A stretch of DNA of 64,000 bases. Origin: Trissonchulus latispiculum. Lineage: Eukaryota; Nematoda; Enoplea; Enoplida; Ironidae. The notes under the pieces were generated by a model. The model saw only the letters and a program-made list of their open reading frames with translations. It had not been told where the DNA came from and made no database searches. The translations under genes were made by a program, and so were the position numbers. This document shows, piece after piece, positions 1-13,953 of this stretch. Position 1 is the stretch's first letter; each line of letters begins with the position of its first letter. The stretch lies in contig JASAND010026597.1 of assembly GCA_030248195.1 (NCBI GenBank), positions 1-64,000 on the forward strand, written 5' to 3'.

Positions 1-164
1 ACATTTGTGTCCCCCTTTTCTCGGGATTGGCTGGACCGATCGGGCTGAAATTCTCACCATAGTTGTAGGGTGACCTGAAGTGCTCCGTTTGTAGGGGCAT
101 CCCGATATCTCGGATTCCGGAATGGCGAATCGGAATTTTAAAAATCGTAAGGGGGGCACCAAGG

Positions 165-1080
165 GAAACGTAAAAATTTTTTGTCTCCGATTTTGCTTAA
201 AAGTTGGTCATAGGGTAAGTCGACCACGCTGATTTCGAAACTGAAATCGAAATTTCCGGAAAATTTCCGGATTTCGAGATATTCGACCCGGAAAATTCCG
301 GATTTTGAAAAATTTCTCCAAAAGTGGTCGATATGGTACTCAAATGAAAGAGCTCGCCGAGCTGAACAACTTTCCTTCTTGCGACATTTTCCGGAAATGT
401 GTCTAGCGAAAGTTATAGCCGAAAAACTGAAAATCCGGGAATTCACGAAAACCCGGATTTTGGACTTAAAAATTTTTTGTCTCCGATTTTGCTTAAAAGT
501 TGGTCATAGGGTAAGTCGACCACGCTGATTTCGAAACTGAAATCGAAATTTCCGGAAAATTTCCGGATTTCGAGATATTCGACCCGGAAAATTCCGGATT
601 TTGAAAAATTTCTCCAAAAGTGGTCGATATGGTACTCAAATGAAAGAGCTCGCCGAGCTGAACAACTTTCCTTCTTGCGACATTTTCCGGAAATGTGTCT
701 AGCGAAAGTTATAGCCGAAAAACTGAAAATCCGGGAATTCACGAAAACCCGGATTTTGGACTTAAAAAATGTTTTTGTCTCCGATTTTGCTTAAAAGGTT
801 GTCATAGGGTAAGTCGACCACGCTGATTTCGAAACTGAAATCGAAATTTCCGGAAAATTTACGGATTTCGAGATATTCGATCCGGAAAATTCCGGATTTT
901 GAAAAATTTCTCCGAAAGTGGTCGATATGGGGCTCAAATGAAAGAGCTCGTCGAGCTGAACAAGTCTCCTGCTTGCGGGATCTTCCGGAAATCCGCCTAG
1001 CGAAAGTTATAACCGAAAAACTAAAAATCCGGTAATTCCCGGAAAACCCGAATTTTAAAAAATTGTCTCAAAAGTAGTCG
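165..1080. repeat. ~297-bp tandem unit, three copies
   Basis: TTGTCTCCGATTTTGC recurs at 181, 477 and 775 (periods 296 and 298). The first two copies are nearly identical and the third more diverged. The same unit recurs as pairs at 3849/4145 and in most later cassettes. Confidence 0.9.
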
Positions 1081-1225
1081 ATATGGTATTCATCTGAAAG
1101 CCCTCAACGAGTAGGAAAAAATTTGTAATAGAACCAAGTTTTGAAAATGCACCAAAACTGAGTTTTGACCCTTTAGATAAGGGGAAAATGGCTGCGACAA
1201 CCCGTTGATGCCGGTAGGATTTATT

Positions 1226-1259
1226 GGGTTGTCGCATTTTTTTAAAAAAAAGACAACCC
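1226..1259. repeat. Cassette stem-loop, GGGTTGTC / GACAACCC stem class
   Basis: 8-bp stem GGGTTGTC with GACAACCC, T/A-rich loop, followed by TTTGTTATGG, a TTTA tract and poly-C. Same class at 10393-10426 and 12868-12900. Confidence 0.8.
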
Positions 1260-3144
1260 TTTGTTATGGCTATGTTTCTTTATTTATTTATTTATTTATT
1301 ATATCGGTAAACAATCTTGTCCCCCCCCTTTTTCTCGAGATTGGCTGGACCGATCGGGCTGAAATTTTCACCATAGTTGTAGGGTGACCTGAAGTGGTAC
1401 CGGAAGTGGGGGTAGCCCGATATCTCCCGGATTCCGGGAATGGCGGCTCCCGGAATTTTTAAAAATGGTAAGGGGGGGGGGGGGGGGGACCAAGGGAAAC
1501 TTAAAAATTTTTTGTCTCCGATTTTGCTTAAAAGCTGGTCATAGGGTAAGTCGACCACGCTGATTTCGAAACTGAAATCGAAATTTCCGGAAAAATTTCG
1601 GATTTTGAGATATTCGACCCGGAAAATTACGGATTTTGAAAAATTTCTCCAAAAGTGGTCGATATGGTACTCAAACGAAAGAGCTCGCCGAGCTGAACAA
1701 CTTTCCTTCTTGCGACATTTTCCGGAAATGCGTCTAGCGAAAGTTATAGCCGAAAAACTGAAAATCCGGGAATTCACGAAAACCCGGATTTTGGACTTAA
1801 AAATTTTTTGTCTCGGATTTTGCTTAAAAGTTGGTCATAGGGTAAGTCGGTGGTGCTGATTTCGAATCTGAAATTGAAATTCCCGGAAAATTCACGGATT
1901 TCGAGATATTAGGCCCGGAAAATTCCGGATTTCGAAAAATTTTTCGGAAAGTGGTCAACATGGTACTCAAATGAAAGATCTCGTCGAGCTGAGCAACTTT
2001 CCTTCTTGCGACATTATCCGGAAATGCATCCAGCGAAAATTACGGCCGAAAAACTGAAAATACGGGAATTCCCGGAAAAACCGTAATTTTAAAAATTGTC
2101 CTAAAAGTTGTCAATATGGTACTTATTCGAAAGATCTCAGCGAGTAGGGAAAAAGTTGTGATAGGGCCAAAGTCTGAAAATGTTCCAAAACTGAGTTTGA
2201 GCCCGAGCCAATATAAGCACAGAGGAATAAGAGGAAAATGCGCGACAACCCGTTGATGCCGGTAGGATTTATTGTGTTGCCCACCTTTCCAAAGGAAGAG
2301 GGCAACCATTACTATTGTCTGTTTATTATTATTATTCTTATTATTATTAGCAGGTGGGTGTCCCCCCCCTAGATCTCGAGATTGGGAAGGGGTGCAGGGT
2401 TGGTTCATACCTCATTTTGAAGAGCGTGAAAAGAATGTGTGCATCCGTCAATTTCATCGCTCTATCTCCACCCAGTCGACCAGGACAGGGAATTTAAAAT
2501 TTAAATTTTTAAAAATCGAAAGTGGTGGTTCTGGTTCTCTGGAAACGCCTATTATCAGTTGTTTTTCGAACTCGTTAGTCAAGATGAGCCGGTGTATTTG
2601 CTAGGACACGGCTTAGAATGGTATATCAAGTAACTTTTAGCGATATTTATTCGAAAATTCCTTATCCCAACTGCCCTTTTATGGGCAACCATTTTCAGAT
2701 GAAGGTGTCAAAAATGGTCAAAAACTTTTTGTCAGCGATTTGGATGAAAAGTCGGTCATAGGGTAATTCGGGGACGTAGATTCCAAATCTGCAATCGAAA
2801 TTTTTCTAGCTTGTATGGATCTCGAGATATGACCAAAATTTACACTGTTGGAGACCGCAAAAGTGAGCAAACAGCTAGAAACGCCTATTATCAGTTGTTT
2901 TTCGAACTCGTTAGTCAAGATGAGTCGGTGTATTTGCTAGGACACGGCTTAGAATGGTATATCAAGTAACTTTTAGCGATATTTATTCGAAAATTGCTTA
3001 TCCCAACTGCCCTTTTATGGGCAACCATTTTCAGATGAAGGTGTCAAAAATGGTCAAAAACTTTTTGTCTCCGATGTGGCTGAAAAGTCGATCCTAGGGT
3101 GATTCGAGGACGCAGATTTCAAATCTGCAATCGACGTTTAGTCA

Positions 3145-3425
3145 AAATATCGCTTATCCCTACTGCCTTCTTAAGGGCAACCATTTGTATGAAGCAGCAT
3201 ATATTCAAGGTATACTTGAAAAATCACTTATCCCAACTTTCTGCTTAAAGGCAACCATTTGTATGAAGTCGTGCTAACAAAGTGTAATTGGAAAATCACT
3301 TATCCCAACTGCCTTTTTAAGGGCAACCATTTGTATGAAGCAGTATTAACAAAGTGTTATATAAAAATCACTTATCCCAACTGCCCTTTTAAGGGCAACC
3401 ATTTTAGGATAAAGTTGTCGTCATT
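3145..3425. repeat. ~72-bp tandem repeat with GCCCTTTTAAGGGC palindrome
   Basis: CTTATCCCAACTGCC recurs at 3153, 3227, 3299 and 3371. Each copy has a short palindrome and CAACCATTTGTATGAAG. Single copies of the same motif occur near 2660, 2998, 6531, 14459 and 14788. Confidence 0.85.
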
Positions 3426-3560
3426 ATTGTATTCGAATAAAACCAATCATATAACAGAAGAACCCATTTCTTGAACGAGAGGCTATCGAAGTCTTAGGAA
3501 ATAAAGCTCTGACCCAAATGGAATTTGCAGGTGGGCAACACACTCTCGCAGTCGCTAGTT

Positions 3561-3594
3561 GTGTTGCCCACTTTTCCAAAGGAAATGGCAACAC
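3561..3594. repeat. Cassette stem-loop, GTGTTGCCCA / TGGGCAACAC stem class
   Basis: Stem GTGTTGCC with GGCAACAC and loop CACTTTTCCAAAGG, then TTGTTATTGGTCTGTGC, (TTA)n and poly-C. Same class at 2276-2306 (short stem), 5995-6028, 6905-6938, 11403-11436 and 11472-11505. Confidence 0.82.
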
Positions 3595-5930
3595 CTTGTT
3601 ATTGGTCTGTGCTTATTATTATTATTATTATTATTATTATCCGTCTGTCCCCCCCCTAGATCTCGAGATTGGGAAGGGGTACAGGGCTGGTTGATACTTT
3701 ATTTTGAAGCCCTTGACTAGGACATCTCCGGGAAGCAAGATGGCTCCGATACCTTCCGGATTCCGGGAATGGCGAATCCCGGAATTTTTCGGTTGGTAAG
3801 GGGGGACCAAGGCGAAATTTCAAAATCCAAAATTTTGTCAAAAATTTTTTGTTTCCGATTTCGCTCAAAAGTTGGTCATAGGGTAATTCGACCAAGCTGA
3901 TTTTGAAACTGAAATCGAAATTTCCGGAAAATTTACGGATTTCGAGATATTCGTCCCGGAAAATTTCGGATTTTTAAAAATTTCACTAAAAGTGGTCGAT
4001 ATGGTACTCAAACGAAAGAGCTCGTCGAGCTGAACAACTTTCCTTCTTGCGACATTTTCCGGAAATGCGTGTAGCGAAAGTTATGGCCGAAAAACTGAAA
4101 ATCTGGGAATTCACGGAAACCCGGATTTTGGACCAAAAAATGTTTTGTCTCCGATTTCGCTCAAAAGTTGGTCATAGGGTAACTTGACCACGCTGATTTC
4201 GAAACTGAAATCGAAATTTCCGGAAAATTTACGGATTTCGAGATATTCCACCCGGAAAATTTCGGATTTTCAAAAATTTCTCCAAAAGTGGTCGATATGG
4301 TACTCAAATGAAAGATCTCGTCGAGCTGAGCAACTTTCCTTCTTGCGACATTTTCTGCAAATGCGTCTAGCGAAAGTTATGGCAGAAAAATAGACAGGAA
4401 AACCTGTTGTGGGCAACACATTCTTGCAGTAGCGCTAGTTATTATTATTATTATTATTATCCGTCTGTCCCCCCCCTAGATCTCGAGATTGGGAAGGGGT
4501 ACAGGGCTGGTTGATACCTTATTTTGAAGCCCTTGACTAGGACATCTCCGGGAAGCAAGATGGCCCCGATACCTTCCGGATTCCGGGAATGGCGAATCCC
4601 GGAATTTTTCGGTTGGTAAGGGGGGACCAAGGCGAAATTTCAAAATCCAAAATTTGGTCAAAAATTTTTTGTCTCCGATTTTGCTCAAAAGTTGGTCATA
4701 GGGTCACTCGACCACGCTGATTTCGAAACTGAAATCGAAATTTCCGGAAAATTTCCGGATTTCGAGATATTCGACCCGGAAAATTCCGGATTTTGAAAAA
4801 TTTCTCCAAAAGTGGTCAATATGGTATTTAAATGAAAGAGCTCGTCGAGCTGGGTAATTTTTATCGTTACCATATTTTCCGGAAACATTTCTAGCGAAAG
4901 TTATGGCCGCAGATTGGAAAATCCGGAATTTCCGGAAAAAACCGGATTTTCAAAAATTCGTTGAAACATGGGCAATATGGTACTTAATTGAAAGCTCTTT
5001 GAGTCCTGGGACAGATTTCCTGAACAGAAACAGCCTAAAAAGTGTCTAGCAAAATTGGTACCCCAAAGGAATGTGTCGTGGGCAACACATTCTTGCAGTA
5101 GCGCTAGTTATTATTATTATTATCCGTCTGTCCCCCCCCCTAGATCTCGATATTGGGAAGGGGTACAGGGGTGGTTGATACCTCATTTTGAAGCCCTTAA
5201 CTAGGACATCTCCGGGAAGCAAGATGGCTCCGATATCTTCCGGATTCCGGGAATGGTGAATCCCGGAATTTTTCGGTTGGTAAGGGGGGACCAAGGCGAA
5301 ATTTCAAAATCCAAAATTTGGTCAAAAATTTTTTGTCTCCGATTTCGCTCAAAAGTTGGTCATAGGGTAACTCGACCACGCTGATTTCGAAACTGAAATC
5401 GAAATTGCCGGAAAATTTACGGATTTCGAGATATTAGACCCGGAAAATTCCGGATTTTGAAAAATTTCTTCAAAAGTGGTTGATATGGTACTCAAATGAA
5501 AGAGCTCGTCGAGCTGAACAACTTTCCTTCTTGCGACATTTTCCGGAAATGCGTCTAGCGAAAGTTATGGCCGAAAAACTGAAAATCCGGGAATTCACGG
5601 AAACCCGGATTTTGGACCAAAAAATTTTTTGTCTCCGATTTCGCTGAAAAGTTGGTCATAGGGTAACTCGACCGCGCTGATTTCGAAACTGAAATCGAAA
5701 TTTCGGGAAAATTTCCGGATTTCGAGATATTCGATCCGGAAAATTCCGGATTTTGAAAAATTTTTCCGAAAGTGGTCGATATGGTACTCAAATGAAAGCG
5801 CTCGTCGTGCTGAGTAATTTTCATCATTACCGTATTTTCCGGAAATGCTTCTGGTGAAAGTTATGGCAGAAAAATAAACAGAAAAACCATTTGTGGGCAA
5901 CACATTCTTGCAGTAGCGCTAGTGATTATT

Positions 5931-5964
5931 GGGTTCCCGCCCTTTTCCAAAGGGTTTGGAACCC
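5931..5964. repeat. Cassette stem-loop, GGGTTCC / GGAACCC stem class
   Basis: Stem GGGTTCC with GGAACCC around CGCCCTTTTCCAAAGG. It is followed by CTATGTTCTGG and TTATTCTTATTATTG, the start of the next stem-loop. Confidence 0.75.
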
Positions 5965-7559
5965 TATGTTCTGGACATGTTTATTCTTATTATTGTGTTG
6001 CCCACTTTTCCGAAGGAATGGGCAACACTTTGTTATTGGTCTGTGCTTATTATTATTATTATTATCCGTCTGTCCCCCCCCTAGATCTCGAGATTGGGAA
6101 GGGGTACAGGGGTGGTTGATACCTCATTTTGAAGATATTCACTTGGACGTTGGATCCTCAGTTGGGCAGTCCGATACCTTCCGGATTTCGGGAATGGCAG
6201 CTCCCGGAATTTTTAAAGTCGTAAGGGGGGACCAAGGCGATTCTAAAAAATGGTCAAAAATTTTTTGTCTCCGATTTTGCTTAAAAGCTGGTCATAGGGT
6301 AATCCGGGGACGTAGATTCCAAATCTGCAATCGAAATTCTCCTAGCCCTTGTGGATCTTGCGATATGGCCAAAAGTTACACTGTTGGAGACCGCAAAAGT
6401 GAGCAAACTGCCCAGAAACGCCTAATATAAGAGTTTTTGACCTTATTAGTCAAGTTTAGCGACTGGATGTGCTAGAATACCTTTTAAGAGGCTGTATTAA
6501 ATAACGATTAGCAATAATTATCGAAAATCTCTTATCCCAACTGCCCTTTTATGGGCAACCATTTAGCAAAGATTGGTCAAAAATGAAAGTTTTTGAATCC
6601 AACTGATTTTGGTATCATTCGAAAGCTCTCAACGAGCTAAGAAAAAGCTGTAATAGAGCCAAATCCTGAAAATCTACTAAATTCGAGTTTTGACCCTCGA
6701 TACGGTGATGTTGCAAAGTCAGGCAAAAATGAAAGTTGCCGGATCGGGCTGATATTGGTATCATTCGAAAGCTCTCAATGAGCTAAGAAAAAGGTGTAAT
6801 AGAGCCAAGGCATGAAAATGTACGAAAAACTAGTGCTAACCCCAAAGGGAACGTGTTGTGGGCAACACATTCTTGCAGTAGCGCTAGTTATTATTATTCT
6901 TATTGTGTTGCCCACTTTTCCAAAGGAATGGGCAACACTTTGTTATCGTTCTGTGCTTATTATTATCCGTCTGTCCCCCCCCTAGATCTCGAGATTGGGA
7001 AGGGGTACAGGGGTGGTTGATACCTTATTTTGAAGCCCTTGACTAGGACATCTCCCGGAAGCAAGATGGTTCCGAAATTCCGGGTTTTGAAAATTCGGAT
7101 TTTTCGGGATGGTAAGGGGGGACCAAGGCGAAATCTCAAAAATTCAAAATTTGGTCTAAAATTTTTTGTCTCCGATTTGGCTCAACAGTCTGTCATAGGG
7201 TAACTCGACCACGCTGATTTCGAAACTGAAATCGAAAATTCCGGAAAATTTACGGATTTCGAGATATTCGATCCGGAAAATCCCGGATTTTGAAAAAGTT
7301 CTTCAAAAGTGGTCGATATTGGGCTCAAATGAAAGAGCTCGTCGAGCTGAGTAATTTTTGTCCTTACCATATTTTCTGGAACTGTTTCTAGCGAAAGTTA
7401 TGGCCGCAGATTGGAAAATCCGGAATTCCCGGAAAAAACCGGATTTTCAAAAATTCGTTGAAACATGGGCAATATGGTGCTTAATTGAAAGCTCTTTGAG
7501 TCCTGGGACAGATTTCCTGAACAGAAACAGCTTAAAAGGTCTCTAGTACAATTTATACC

Positions 7560-8757
7560 CCAAAGGAATGTGTTGTGGGCAACACATTCTTGCAGTAGCG
7601 CTAGTTCTTCTTATTATTGTTCACATTTTCGTGTACCCCCCCTCTATCTCGAGATTGGAAAGGGGTAGAGAGGTGGTTGATACCTCATTTTGAAGGTCTT
7701 GACTTGAACTGCTCCCGGAAGCGCGGGGAGCCCCGGGGGAGCAGAGGTGCTCCCGTAGCACCCCCGTGAGTAAAAATGAGTAAAATAAAAAAGTTGTCCA
7801 AATGAGCTAATTTTGGTATCATTCGAAAGCTCTCGTCGAGCCATGAAAAAGTTGTAATAGGGTCAAGGCCTGAACATGCACCTATTTTGAGTTATGAGGC
7901 GAAAAAGGGTCAAAAATGGCCAAAAACGGCCAAAACGGCCGTTTGAAGGGGTTTTCCGCCTTTATCTCGAGCTAGAGTCAACTAGTTGGCCTGAAATTTT
8001 GCATGTAGGATGGCACCCGATGCGGGAAAACCCTCCGGGCACGTGGGTACCATAGTGTCACACAATTCGCAATTACTCGATACGGTGATGCTGCAAATGG
8101 TCAAAATTGAAAGTGACGGAAACCCCCCAATATGGGTATCATTCGAAAGCTCTCGTTGCGTAAATAAAAAGTTGTAATAGGGGTAAAGCGCCAAAATGTA
8201 GGAGAAAAGAGTTACGGGGCTCCAAAGGGGTCAAAAATGGCCAGAAACGGTCAAAATGGGCCAAAATTGAAAATTGTCGGATACGGCTGATACCGGTGTC
8301 ATTCGAAAGCTCTCGTTGCGTGGATAAAAAGTTGTAATAGGGATGAAGCGTCAAAATGTAGAAAAAATGAGTTACGGGGCTCCAAAGGGGTCAAAAATGG
8401 CCAGAAACGGTCAAAATGGGCCAAAATTGAAAATTGTCGGATACGGCTGATACCGGTGTCATTCGAAAGCTCTCGTTGCGTGGATAAAAAGTTGTAATAG
8501 GGGTAAAGCGCCAAAATGTAGGAGAAATGAGTTACAGAGCCTTAAAGGGGTCAAAAATGGCCAAAAATGGTCAAAATGGGTCAAAACTAAAAATTGTCGG
8601 ATTGGGCTGATACCGGCATTAATCGAAAGCTCTATATGCGTGGATAAAAAGTTGTAATAGTGACAAAGCCTGAAAACAAATCTATTCACAGAAAAGATGC
8701 CCAAGTACTCGGGGAAAATGTCGGGCGGGAACCACTTGATGCCTTTTGACTTATTAT
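7560..8757. repeat. Segment duplicated at 15680-16877
   Basis: Both copies run from the GTGGGCAACACATTCTTGCA junction through (TTC/TTA)n, CTCGAGATTGG(A/G)AAGG, the 160-bp array, to GAACCACTTGATGCCTTTTG and ACTTATT. The copies are clearly homologous over ~1.2 kb with scattered substitutions. Confidence 0.85.
8050..8700. repeat. 160-bp tandem array, about four copies
   Basis: Copies around ATTCGAAAGCTCTCGTTGCG at about 8140, 8300 and 8460, period 160, followed by a diverged copy. Each carries GTCAAAAATGGCC and AAAAGTTGTAATAG. Confidence 0.9.
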
Positions 8758-11700
8758 TATTATTATTATCCGTCTGTCCCCCCCTTAGATCTCGAGATTG
8801 GGAAGGGATACAGCGGTGATTGATACCTCATTTTGAAGCCCTTGACTAGGACATCTCCGGGAAGCAAGATGGCTTCGATACCTTCCGGATTCCGGGAATG
8901 GCGAATCCCGGAATTTTTCGGTTGGTAAGGGGGGACCAAGGCGAAATTTCAAAATCCGAAATTTGGTCAAAAAATTTTTGTCTCCGATTTCGCTCAAAAG
9001 TTGGTCATAGGGTAACTCGACCACGCTGATTTCGAAACTAAAATCGAAATTTCCGGAAATTTTACGGATTTCGAGATATTCGACCCGGAAAATTCCGGGT
9101 TTTGAAAAAATTCTCCAAAAGTGGTCGATATGGTACTCAAATGAAAGATCTCGTCGAGCTGAACAACTTTCCTTCTTGCGACATTTTCCGAAAATGCGTC
9201 TAGCAAAAGTTATGTCCGAAAAACTGAAAATCCGGGAATTCACAAAAACCCGGATTTTGGACTTAAAAATTTTTTGTCTCCGATTTCGCTCAAAAGTTGG
9301 TAATAGGGTAATTCGACCACGCTGATTTCGAAACTGAAATCGAAATTTCCGGAAAATTTACGGATTTCGAGATATTCGTTACGGAAAATTCCGGATTTTG
9401 AAAACTTTCTCCAAAAGTAGTCGATATGGTGCTCAAATGAAAGAGCTCGTCGAGCTGAGTAACTTTCTTCTTGTGACATTTTCCGTAAATGCGTCTAGCG
9501 AAAGTTATGGCAGAAAAACAAACAGAAAAACGTTGTAGTGGGCAACACATTCTTGCAGTAGCGCTAGTGATTATTATTATTATTATTATCCGTCTGTCCC
9601 CCCCCTAGATCTCGAGATTGGGAAGGGGTACAGGGGTGGTTGATACCTCATTTTGAAGCCCTTGACTAGGACATCTCCGGGAAGCAGGATGGCTCCGATA
9701 CCTTCCGGATTCCGGGAATGGTGAATCCCGGAATTTTTCGGTTGGTAAGGGGGGACCAAGGCGAAATTTCAAAATCCAAAATTTGGTCAAAAATTTTTTG
9801 TCTCCGATTTCGCTCAAAAGTTGGTCATAGGGTAACTCGACCACGCTGATTTCGAAACTGAAATCGAAATTTCCGGAAAATTTACGGATTTCGAGATATT
9901 AGACCCGGAAAATTTCGGATTTTGAAAAATTTCTTCAAAAGTGGTTGATATGGTACTCAAATGAAAGAGCTCGTCGAGCTGAACAACTTTCCTTCTTGCG
10001 ACATTTTCCGGAAATGCGTGTAGCGAAAGTTATGGCCGAAAAACTGAAAATCCGGGAATTCACGGAAACCCGGATTTTGGACCAAAAAATTTTTTGTCTC
10101 CGATTTCGCTCAAAAGTTGGTCATAGGGTAACTCGACCGCGCTGATTTCGAAACTGAAATCGAAATTTCCGGAAAATTTCCGGATTTCGAGATATTCGAT
10201 CCGGAAAATTCCGGATTTTGAAAAATTTTTCCGAAAGTGGTCGATATGGTACTCAAATGAAAGCTCTCGTCGTGCTGAGTAATTTTCATCATTACCGTAT
10301 TTTTCGGAAATGCTTCTGGTGAAAGTTATGGCAGAAAAATAAACAGAAAAACCAGTTGTGGGCAACACATTCTTGCAGTAGCGCTTATTATTGGGTTGTC
10401 GCATTTTTTTTAAAAAAAGACAACCCTTTGTTATGGGAAAGTTTCTTTATTTATTATATCGGTAAACAATCTTGTCCCCCCCCTTTTTCTCGAGATTGGC
10501 TGGACCGATCGGGCTGAAATTATCAGTACCAGTTGGGGGTGGGGTAAAGTGGTACCGGAAGTGCGGGTAGCCCGATACCTCCCGGATTCCGGGAATGGCG
10601 GCTACCGGAATTTTTAAAAATGGTAAGGGGGGACCAAGGGAAACGAAAAAAATTTTTGTCTCCGATTTCGCTCAAAAGTTGGTCATAGGGTAATTCGACC
10701 ATGCTGATTTCGAAACTGAAATCGAAATTTCCGGAAAATTTACGGATTTCGAGATATTCGTTACGGAAAATTCCGAATTTGGAAAAAATTTTTCAAACGT
10801 AGTCGATATGGTACTCAAATGAAAGAGCTCGTCGAGCTGAGCAACTTTCCTTCTTGCGACATTTTCCGGAAATGTGTCTAGCGAAAGTTATAGCCGAAAA
10901 ACTGAAAATCCGGGAATTCACGAAAACCCGGATTTTGGACTAAAAATTTTTTGTCTCCGATTTTGCTTAAAAGTTGGTCATAGGGTAACTCGACCACGCT
11001 GATTTCGAAACTGGAATCTAATTTTCCGGAAAATTTACGGATTTCGAGATATTCGGCCCGGAAAATTCCGGATTTTGAAAAATTTCCCCAAAAGTGGTCA
11101 ATATGGGGCTCAAATGAAAGAGCTCGTCGAGCTGAGCAACTTTGCTTCTTGCGACATTTTTAGAAAATGCGCCTAGCGAAAGTTAAGTCACGAAAAACCG
11201 AAAATCCGGGAATTCCCGGAAAATCGGAATTTTTAAAAATTGTCTCAAAAGTAGTCGATATGGTACTCATTTGAAAGCCCTCAACGAGTAGGAAGAAGGT
11301 TGCAATAGAACCAAGTTCTGAAAATGTACCAAAACTGAGTTTTGGCCCTTTAGATAAGAGGAAAATGGCTGCGACAACCCGTTGATGCCGGTAGGATTTA
11401 TTGTGTTGCCCACTTTTCCAAAGGGATGGGCAACACTTTGTTATTGTTCTGTGCTTATTATTATTATTATTGTGTTGCCCACTTTTCCAAAGGAATGGGC
11501 AACACTTTGTTATCGTTCTGTGCTTATTATTATTATTATTATTATTATCCGTCTGTCCCCCCCCTAGATCTCGAGATTGGGAAGGGGTACAGGGGTGGTT
11601 GATACCTTATTTTGAAGCCCTTGACTAGGACATCTCCGGGAAGCAAGATGGCTCCGATACCTTCCGGATTCCGGGAATGGCGAACCCCGGAATTTTTCGG

Positions 11701-13918
11701 TTGGTAAGGGGGGACCAAGGCGAAATTTCAAAATCCAAAATTTGGTCAAAAATTTTTTGTCTCCGATTTCGCTCAAAAGCTGGTCATAGGGTAACTCGAC
11801 CACGCAGATTTCGAAACTGAAATCGAAATTTCCGGAAAATTTTCGGATTTCGAGATATTCGACCCGGAAAATTCCGGATTTTGAAAAATTTCTCCAAAAG
11901 TGGTCGATATGGAACTCATATGAAAGAGCTCGTCGAGCTGAGTAATTTTTATCATTACCATACTTTCCGGAAATGTTTCTATCGAAAGTATGGCCGCAGA
12001 TTGGAAAATCCGGAATTCTGGGAAAAACCGGATTTTCAAAAATTCGTTGAAACATGGGCAATATGGTGCTTAATTGAAAGCTCTTTGAGTCCTGGGACAG
12101 ATTTCCTGAACAGAAATAACTTAAAAAGTATCTAGCAAAATCTATACCCCAAAGGGCCGTGTTGTGGGCAACACATTCTTGCAGTAGCGCTAGTTATTAT
12201 TATTATTATTATTATCCGTCTGTCCCCCCCTAGATCTCGAGATTGGGAAGGGGTACAGGGGTGGTTGATACCTCATTTTGAAGCCCTTGACTAGGACATT
12301 GGATCCTCAGTTGGGCAGTCCGATACCTTCCGAATTCCGGGAATGGCGAATCCTGGAATTTTTCGGTTGGTAAGGGGGGACCAAGGCGAAATTTCAAAAT
12401 CCAAAATTTGGTCAAAAATTTTTTGTCTCCGATTTCGCTCAAAAGTTGGTCATAGGGTAACTCGACCACGCTGATTTCGAAACTGAAATCGAAATTTCCG
12501 GAAAATTTACGGATTTCGAGATATTCGCTCCGGAAAATTCCGGATTTTGAAAAATTTCTCCAAAAGTGGTCGATATGGTACTCAAACGAAAGAGTTCGTC
12601 AAGCTGAGTAATTTTTATCATTACCATACTTTCCGGAAATGTTTCTAGCGAAAGTTATGGCCGCAGATTAGAAAATCCGGAATTTCCGGAAAAAAACCGG
12701 ATTTTCAAAAATTCGTTGAAACATGGGCAATATGGTATTTAATTGAAAGCTCTTTGAGTCCTGGGACAGATTTCTTGAACAGAAACAGCTTAAAAGGTGT
12801 CTAGCAAAATTTATGCCCCAAAGGAACGTGTCGTGGGCAACACATTCTTGCAGTAGCGCTAGTTATTGGGTTGTCGCATTTTTTAAAAAAAAGACAACCC
12901 TTTGATATGGCTAAGTTTCTTTATTTATTTATTTATTTATTTATTATTCCGGTCAACATTTGTGTCCCCCCCCTTTTTCTCGAGATTGGCTGGACCGATC
13001 GGGCTGAAATTCTCACCATAGTTGTAGGGTGACCTGAAGTGCTCCCGTTTGTAAGCGCATCCCGATATCTCCCGGATTCCGGGAATGGCGAATCCCGGAA
13101 TTTTAAAAATCGTAAGGGGGGACCAAGGGAAACGTAAAAATTTTTTGTCTCCGATTTTGCTTAAAAGTTGGTCATAGGGTAAGTCGACCACGCTGATTTC
13201 GAAACTGAAATCGAAATTTCCGGAAAATTTCCGGATTTCGAGATATTCGACCCGGAAAATTCCGGATTTTGAAAAATTTCTCCAAAAGTGGTCGATATGG
13301 TACTCAAATGAAAGAGCTCGCCGAGCTGAACAACTTTCCTTCTTGCGACATTTTCCGGAAATGCATCTAGCGAAAGTTATAGCCGAAAAACTGAAAATCC
13401 GGGAATTCACGAAAACCCGGATTTTGGACTTAAAAATTTTTTGTCTCGGATTTTGCTTAAAAGTTGGTCATAGGGTAAGTCGGTGGTGCTGATTTCGAAT
13501 CCGAAATTGAAATTCCAGGAAAATTCACGGATTTCGAGATATTAGGCCCGAAAAATTCCGGATTTTGAAAATTTTTTCGGAAAGTGGTCAATATGGTACT
13601 CAAATGAAAGAACTAGTCGAGCTGAGCAACTTTCCTTCTTGCGACATTTTCCGGAAATGCGTCCAGCGAAAATTACAGCCGAAAAACTGAAAATCCGGGA
13701 ATTCCCGGAAAAACCGGAATTTTAAAAATTGTCCCAAAAGTTGTCAATGTGGTACTTATTCGAAAGATCTCAGCGAGTAGGGATAGTAGAAAAGTTGTGA
13801 TAGAGCCAAAGTCTGAAAATGTTCCAAAACTGAGTTTGAGCGCGAGCCAATATAAGCACAGAGGAATAAGAGGAAAATGCGCGACAACCCGTTGATGCCG
13901 GTAGGATTTATTATTATT

Positions 13919-13953
13919 GGTTTGCCGCTACTTCCGAAGGAAAAGGGCAAACC
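13919..13953. repeat. Cassette stem-loop, GGTTTGCC / GGCAAACC stem class
   Basis: Stem GGTTTGCC with GGCAAACC around GCTACTTCCGAAGGAAAAG, followed by CTTATTCTCG, (TTA)(TTC)n and poly-C. Confidence 0.78.

Noticed and set aside
138..446. About 100-residue minus-strand frame beginning MNSRIFSFSAITFARHISGK, found again in many satellite units
   Set aside because: Two overlapping frames of the same units are equally open and the period (296-298) is not a multiple of three. The frame follows the repeat and shows no domain. Chance openness of repeat DNA.
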